From an uncultured Planctomycetota bacterium (lineage in GTDB: Bacteria; Planctomycetota; Planctomycetia; Pirellulales; Thermoguttaceae): DNA of 38,241 nt. The stretch spans positions 1-38,241 of the forward strand of contig CADBQY010000063.1 of NCBI GenBank assembly GCA_902796885.1, written 5' to 3'. A program made the position numbers and the translations under genes. Position 1 is the first letter of the stretch, and each line of letters starts with the position of its first letter. Positions 33,653-38,241 of this stretch are shown piece after piece. The notes under the pieces were generated by a model that saw nothing but the letters and a program-made list of their open reading frames with translations, made no database searches and was not told the origin of the DNA.

Positions 33653-35650
33653 TTGGCCTCGATTGAAAATGAAACCGGCTCGAAAGTGAAACGGCGCGCC
33701 AACGCGCAGAGTATGGCGCTCGCGCAAAAAGAGATCTCGGTCAGTGAGTTTTTCGCCAAGAACCGCCATCTGCTCGGGTTCGACAACCCGCGCAAAGCGC
33801 TCCTAACCACGGTGAAGGAGGCGGTCGACAATTCCCTCGACGCCTGCGAAGAGGCGGGGATTCTTCCCGAGATCTGGGTACAGATCGACGCGACCGGCTC
33901 TTCCCGATATCGGGTCGCCGTTCAGGACAACGGTCCGGGGATCGTCAAAAAGCAGATCCCGAACATCTACGGCAAACTCCTTTACGGTTCGAAGTTCCAC
34001 CGCCTTCGGATGAGCCGCGGCCAGCAGGGGATCGGGATCAGCGCCGCCGGCATGTACGGTCTTCTGACGACCGGCAAACCGATCAAGATCATTTCGAAAA
34101 TCTCTCCCCGCACTCCGGCGCACTACTATGTTCTGCGGATGGACACCAAACAAAACCGTCCCGATATCCTCAACGGCGAGGGGAGCGGGGTCGAGATCCC
34201 GCCGAACGATATCGGCCGGAAGATGATCGTCGAGCAGGAAATCGACTGGGTCGAAGTGCCGCACGGAACGCGCGTCACCATCGAGTTGGAAGCGAAATAC
34301 CAACGGGGGCGCGGGAGCGTCGACGAATACCTCGAAGAAACCGCCATCGCCAATCCGCACGCCACGCTCCATTACACCGACCCCGAGGGAAACCAGACCA
34401 CCTACGCGGCCGGTGTGGCCGATCTTCCCCCCGAACCGGTCGAAATCAAGCCGCACCCCTACGGGATCGAGCTGGGGCATCTGATCAATATGCTCCACGA
34501 GACGGGCGAGCCGACGCTCCTGAAATTCCTGACCGAATCGTTCTGCCGCGTCTCGCCGGCGGTGGCGCGCCAGCTCTGCCAGACGGCAAAAATCTCGACC
34601 CGCGCCAACCCGTGTCAGCTTCAGCGCGACGAGGCCGAGGCGCTCTTTTACGCCATTCCCGAAACGAAAATCCCCGCCCCGTCGACCGACTGCATCATTC
34701 CGATCGGCGAACACCACATTCTGGCGGGCCTGCACAAGGTGGTTCCGGGGGAATTCTTCGCCGCGGCGACGCGTCCGCCGGCGGTCTATCGCGGAAACCC
34801 GTTTCAGGTCGAGGTCGGTCTGGCCTACGGCGGCGGACCGGCATTGCAAAAGGTGACGCGCGAGACGCTCACCGAGATGCTCCACGAAAGCGACGCGCGG
34901 ACGATGCGTCAGTTCCTCACCGCCGCGTTCGACGGAATCGGTCCGGACGGCGCCGACAAAATTATCAAAAACGCCCGGATCCGCCCCCGCGTCTCGCCGG
35001 CCAAACTCCTTCCGAAAGAATTCAACGCCCTCCTGGAATCGCTCCAGACGATGAACCTCAACGAAGGTCAGACGATGACCGTCTACCGTTTCGCCAACCG
35101 CGTTCCCCTGCAGTTTCAGCCGGGGGCATGCCTCATTACGCAGACGGTCTCCCAGATGAACTGGCGCGCGTACGGTCTGGCGCAAACGCGCGGACAGCTT
35201 CCGCGCGGACCGCTGACGATCATCGTCCACCTGGCGAGCGTCTGGGTTCCGTTTACCAGCGAATCGAAAGAGGCGATCGCCGCCTATCCCGAAATCCAAA
35301 AAGAGCTCCGGCTCGCACTCCAGGCGGTCGGTCGAAAACTCGGCATGTTCCTCAAGCGCCGCCAGCAAGTCAAGCGCGAAGGGGAACGCCGAAGCGTCTT
35401 TCTCCGTTACCTGGGGGAGGTTGCCGACGCCCTCTCGGAAATCAGCGGCAAGCCGCGCGGCGAGATCTACGACGACCTGGTCGCCGTCGCCCGGAGCAAG
35501 ACTTCGGTCGCGGACACCCGGTTCGGCGAAGACGGCCGTCCGATCGAAGAAGACAGCGCCGATTTCGGCGACAATGTCCTGATTATCCCGCAGGGGGAAA
35601 CCTCCCCTCCCGCCGAAACCGACGGGTCCGACGACGATTCCGACGCCTGA
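33653..35650 (+). CDS. top6B: DNA topoisomerase VI subunit B
   Basis: Topoisomerase VI is the archaeal- and plant-type IIB enzyme. Its B subunit binds ATP and drives strand passage, while the Spo11-like A subunit cuts DNA. The 665-residue product starts at a TTG with AAAGGA 6 bases upstream. It shows the GHKL ATPase motifs KEAVDNSLDA (55-64, with E56 and N60), QDNGPGI (91-97) and GQQGIGI (123-129). It continues into PHGTRVTIELEA, a helix-two-turns-helix-like region (about 280-330) and a transducer domain. The length exceeds that of the smallest archaeal versions, and an acidic tail ends the protein. No A subunit gene lies within 2.5 kb on either side, although A and B are usually neighbours. 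It would need a partner encoded elsewhere. Confidence 0.9.
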   Translation: MASIENETGSKVKRRANAQSMALAQKEISVSEFFAKNRHLLGFDNPRKALLTTVKEAVDNSLDACEEAGILPEIWVQIDATGSSRYRVAVQDNGPGIVKKQIPNIYGKLLYGSKFHRLRMSRGQQGIGISAAGMYGLLTTGKPIKIISKISPRTPAHYYVLRMDTKQNRPDILNGEGSGVEIPPNDIGRKMIVEQEIDWVEVPHGTRVTIELEAKYQRGRGSVDEYLEETAIANPHATLHYTDPEGNQTTYAAGVADLPPEPVEIKPHPYGIELGHLINMLHETGEPTLLKFLTESFCRVSPAVARQLCQTAKISTRANPCQLQRDEAEALFYAIPETKIPAPSTDCIIPIGEHHILAGLHKVVPGEFFAAATRPPAVYRGNPFQVEVGLAYGGGPALQKVTRETLTEMLHESDARTMRQFLTAAFDGIGPDGADKIIKNARIRPRVSPAKLLPKEFNALLESLQTMNLNEGQTMTVYRFANRVPLQFQPGACLITQTVSQMNWRAYGLAQTRGQLPRGPLTIIVHLASVWVPFTSESKEAIAAYPEIQKELRLALQAVGRKLGMFLKRRQQVKREGERRSVFLRYLGEVADALSEISGKPRGEIYDDLVAVARSKTSVADTRFGEDGRPIEEDSADFGDNVLIIPQGETSPPAETDGSDDDSDA

Positions 35651-35784
35651 CCCTCCCGTCTCCCCCCCTCTGCCGAACGGAAGAGCTTACCGCTCTCCGA
35701 GCTCCGACAATTCCGGTTATAGGAATTATTCCCGTGAAAAAGGATCGGAGTTTTATAAAAATGGGGTGAAATAAAACGAAAGTT

Positions 35785-35813
35785 TTGATTTTTTACTCAA
35801 TTGGTGATATGAT
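35785..35813 (+). promoter_or_regulatory. Promoter of the pilM-pilN fusion gene
   Basis: TTGATT (35785-35790) and TATGAT (35808-35813) are separated by 17 bases in an AT-rich region. Transcription would start near 35820, immediately before the structured leader. Confidence 0.75.
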
Positions 35814-35819
35814 GGAAGA

Positions 35820-35923
35820 TGGTATCTTGGGAGCGTACAGTCTGAAAACCTGTCCGCTCCCGGCGCTTTACGCCTGACAGGGACTCCCAATAATATAAAT
35901 CGGGTCGATATTTATCGGATACT
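35820..35923 (+). promoter_or_regulatory. Candidate bistable RNA leader of the pilM-pilN gene
   Basis: The roughly 104-base leader can fold in two incompatible ways. In the first, GGGAGCG (35829-35835) pairs with CGCTCCC (35855-35861) and ACAG (35837-35840) with CTGT (35850-35853) in one hairpin. In the second, TTGGGAG (35827-35833) pairs with CTCCCAA (35884-35890) and CCTGTC (35849-35854) with GACAGG (35876-35881), enclosing a small hairpin GGCG/CGCC (35862-35874). All pairings are perfect. This is the layout expected of a switch, but I recognise no known riboswitch class, and the ATG at 35924 lies 34 bases beyond the last paired base. Confidence 0.5.
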
Positions 35924-38241
35924 ATGGCTAAGAACGAAATCGTTTGGGGAATTGACGTTGGGAACACCTCGCTGAAAGCTCTCCGCTGCCAGCTGGGGGA
36001 CGAACCGGGCACGCTTCGCGTTTTGGCGTTCGACTACATCGAGCATAACAAGGTGATGTCGCAGCCGGGCGCCGACCCGAAAGAGATTCTGGCCGAATCG
36101 CTGCGTCTTTTCCTTTCGCGCAACGACGTCAAAGGGGAACGGATCGCCGTCTCGGTCAGCGGCCAGAGCGCGCTCTGGCGTTTCCAGTCCCTTCCGCCGG
36201 TCGAACCGAAAAAGATCAAGGATCTCGTCCAGTACGAAGTTCGTCAGTGGCTCCCGTTTAACCTCGACGACGTCATTTGGACCTACCGAGAAGTCGGGGG
36301 TATCCAGGAGGGATCGATCCTGCTGGACGCGAACATCTTCATGTACGCGATGAAAAAAGAGCTTGCCCACAAAACGATCGCAAGCTACGCCGAAAACAAC
36401 ATCGATATCGACGCCATCCAGGGCGCGCCGATCGCGCTGTACAACAGCTACGTGCACAACTTTTACGGGGCGAACCCGCCGGGCGCCGACGGCGCCGCGT
36501 CGAACAAGTACGATCTGATCCTGAACGTCGGAACCGACACTTCGGAAGTGGTCATCACCAACGGCACGACGATCTGGCTTCGCAACATCCCGATCGGCGG
36601 AAACGCGTTCACCAAGGCGCTCACCAAGTCGCTCAAACTCACCTTCTCGAACGCCGAGCATATCAAACGGAACGCCGCGCAAAGCCCCGACGTCCGCGCG
36701 GTGATCGTCGCCATGCGTCCCGTCTTTACCGAAATGCAGTCCGAAATCGAACGTTCGATTAAGTACTACAACAACCTCAACCGCAACGCCGAGATCCGCC
36801 GCATCTACGCGATGGGGAACGCGATGAAACTTCCCGGGCTCCGGAACTTCCTGGCGAAGACCTTGAATATGGAAGTGATCCTGCCGACTTCGTACGACCG
36901 TCTTCAGGGGCCCGAAGTCCTCAACAACCCCCAATTCCGGGAAAACCTCTCGTCGTTCGCCGTGGCTTACGGGCTGGCCCTCCAGCTTTTGCATCAGGGA
37001 ACGCTCGACGTCAACCTGATCCCCCCCGAGGTGGTACGCGACCGGCTGGTCGACAGCAAAAAACCGTGGGCGCTCGCGGCGGCGGCGCTTCTGCTCCTGG
37101 CGTTTGCCATTCAGTATATCAGTTCGACCTCGGCGCTCTCCGCGGTACGCAACTCGTCGCTCACTTCGGCGGTGGAGACCGCCAAACGAGTCCACTCCGA
37201 GTCGGAACGGATCAACAAAAGCGTCAAAGACGAGATTGATAAATTCAAAAAGATGGACGTGATCGGCAAAACCCTCACCTCGAACGTCGAAGGGCGCGTC
37301 ACTTGGATCGAGCTGATCAAGACGCTCAACGCCTTTTTGAAGATCCCCGAAGGGTTCTTCCCCGACGACGTCCACCTGGTCGAGACGCTCCCGCCCGAAT
37401 TCTCGTCGATGAACGCGCGCGAAAAGGCCGAAGCGATCTCGAATCTGGACCGCATTTACATCGACAACATTGAGGTCGTCCCGGTCGACGACCTTTCGAC
37501 CTGGTTCGAACAGGTTCGCAAGTGGTACACTATCGACGATATTGAGGCGAAGTGGTTCGAAGCCGCCGAAGCGGGGGACTCCTCTCTCCTGGAAAAGAAC
37601 TACGCATTTCCCGAAGCGCCGGAATTCGGTATCGCCGCCTACGCCAACGCCGCCGGAAGCGCCAAGGGGGGTAAAGGAGGCGGAGGAGGCAAGGGGGGCC
37701 GCGCTTCGAAGAAACCCGCCAAAGCGCCGGCCAAGTCGTCCGCCAAAACGCCGGGCGGAGGCGGCACGAAGGGGAAAAGCTCCGGCAAAGGGGGAAACGC
37801 CAAAGGAAAGGGCGGTGCGAACGCCGCGGCGGCCGACGAATTTGTCGAAAGTAAAGACCCGCGCCTTGAACTGATCACCGGTCCTTCGGGAGCGGGAAAC
37901 GTCGTTCAGCTGACCGCCTATCACTATCATAACTCGGCGGACCGGAGCGACTCGAACCGGGGGCCGGAATATGTCCGACGCCGATTCCTCCCCTGGCTGA
38001 AACACGGTTATGTACAGCTGCCGGTCAGTCTCGAACAGCAACGCCAGAGCGGCGGGACGGAAAGTCAGACCGAAACGGTTTCGTTCCGTGATTTCGGTAT
38101 TTTTTACCCGGTGATGATCAATCCGGGGCAGGTTGACGAAAACTACCGCGTCCTCGATCCGGAAGCGGCCATTCAGGAGCTGAACAAGACAAAAGAGAGC
38201 AATCTGTCCGGCCGGACCGGAGCGACCGCCGGCGGATCGCG
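35924..38241 (+). CDS. pilM: PilM-PilN fusion, type IV pilus / type II secretion assembly protein (3' end outside window)
   Basis: PilM is an actin-like cytoplasmic ATPase that binds the N-terminal peptide of PilN, an inner-membrane protein of the pilus alignment complex. Here both lie in one frame of at least 772 codons. Residues 1-355 are PilM-like: GIDVGNTSLKALR (9-21) and a second phosphate loop LNVGTDTSEVVITNG, then MGNAMKLPGLRNFL. At 364 the PilN-type peptide NLIPPE occurs, followed by a transmembrane helix (about 381-402) and a periplasmic part with a coiled coil. A 60-residue Lys/Gly/Ala linker (about 577-640) leads to a further folded segment that runs off the window. The start is the ATG at 35924 with a weak GGA before it. 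The fusion is clear from the frame; whether it serves pili or secretion is not settled. Confidence 0.88.
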   Translation, partial: MAKNEIVWGIDVGNTSLKALRCQLGDEPGTLRVLAFDYIEHNKVMSQPGADPKEILAESLRLFLSRNDVKGERIAVSVSGQSALWRFQSLPPVEPKKIKDLVQYEVRQWLPFNLDDVIWTYREVGGIQEGSILLDANIFMYAMKKELAHKTIASYAENNIDIDAIQGAPIALYNSYVHNFYGANPPGADGAASNKYDLILNVGTDTSEVVITNGTTIWLRNIPIGGNAFTKALTKSLKLTFSNAEHIKRNAAQSPDVRAVIVAMRPVFTEMQSEIERSIKYYNNLNRNAEIRRIYAMGNAMKLPGLRNFLAKTLNMEVILPTSYDRLQGPEVLNNPQFRENLSSFAVAYGLALQLLHQGTLDVNLIPPEVVRDRLVDSKKPWALAAAALLLLAFAIQYISSTSALSAVRNSSLTSAVETAKRVHSESERINKSVKDEIDKFKKMDVIGKTLTSNVEGRVTWIELIKTLNAFLKIPEGFFPDDVHLVETLPPEFSSMNAREKAEAISNLDRIYIDNIEVVPVDDLSTWFEQVRKWYTIDDIEAKWFEAAEAGDSSLLEKNYAFPEAPEFGIAAYANAAGSAKGGKGGGGGKGGRASKKPAKAPAKSSAKTPGGGGTKGKSSGKGGNAKGKGGANAAAADEFVESKDPRLELITGPSGAGNVVQLTAYHYHNSADRSDSNRGPEYVRRRFLPWLKHGYVQLPVSLEQQRQSGGTESQTETVSFRDFGIFYPVMINPGQVDENYRVLDPEAAIQELNKTKESNLSGRTGATAGGS

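Noticed and set aside
35912..38041. A 709-codon open frame on the minus strand opposite the PilM-PilN gene
   Set aside because: Its product is low-complexity and Arg/Val/Asp/Phe-rich, typical of antisense reading. The plus strand carries PilM motifs, a promoter and continuous coding to the window edge.
1..38241. CRISPR arrays, tRNA/rRNA genes, insertion sequences, prophage or attachment sites
   Set aside because: None was recognised on reading: no regularly spaced direct repeats, no transposase or integrase motifs, and no cloverleaf or rRNA-like stretches.

Overview
The window is GC-rich, gene-dense bacterial chromosome. It most likely comes from a member of the Planctomycetota, in the broad neighbourhood of the Pirellulales. 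The reasons are an LEPR-XLL-type N-terminus plus dockerin-like C-terminus on a secreted beta-helix protein, tandem 3-keto-disaccharide hydrolase (DUF1080) genes, a TolQ-like channel gene coupled to two large single-pass coiled-coil genes, a eukaryote-like UDPGP-family enzyme, a topoisomerase VI B subunit and several TTG/GTG starts. Lineage is inferred from gene content only. No rRNA, tRNA, CRISPR array or insertion sequence was recognised.

Layout, left to right. 1-1498: 3' part of clpB with a strong terminator, then a 371-base gap with a promoter. 1870-3090: a DegT-family aminotransferase with its own terminator. 3354-8175: a tightly coupled three-gene unit (TolQ/MotA-like channel plus two membrane-anchored coiled-coil proteins), followed by a lipoprotein gene with its own promoter and terminator (8315-8893). 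9100-14538: a secreted TPR protein and an M16 peptidase. 14560-18094 (minus): an overlapping operon of a homocysteine methyltransferase/MTHFR fusion, ispD and a second homocysteine methyltransferase-like gene. 18263-19750 (minus): a secreted protein with two SPOR-like repeats. 20035-26747 (plus): a long run with overlaps or short gaps, headed by a near-consensus promoter: UDPGP enzyme, LRR lipoprotein, two DUF1080 proteins, a ThiD2-ThiE fusion, PgsA and a CPBP protease. 26874-28604: the beta-helix/dockerin protein. 28633-31596 (minus): FtsK with a long acidic repeat tail. 31793-33376 (minus): a degenerate UshA-like domain fused to a tetraheme cytochrome c. 33653-35650 (plus): topoisomerase VI subunit B without an adjacent A subunit. 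35924 to the end (plus): a PilM-PilN fusion running off the window.

Much of the content concerns the cell envelope: a proton-channel-like machine, lipoproteins, TPR and SPOR-like proteins, an M16 protease, PgsA, a CPBP protease, FtsK and pilus assembly. Housekeeping metabolism (methionine/folate, isoprenoid, thiamine, nucleotide sugars) is interleaved.

The most interesting signals beyond ordinary genes are four: a leader before the pilus gene with two mutually exclusive sets of perfect pairings (a candidate RNA switch), perfect 10-12 bp inverted repeats in three other leaders, the channel/coiled-coil triad with an apparently duplicated periplasmic domain, and the orphan topoisomerase VI B gene. 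All functional statements rest on motif reading, without database searches.
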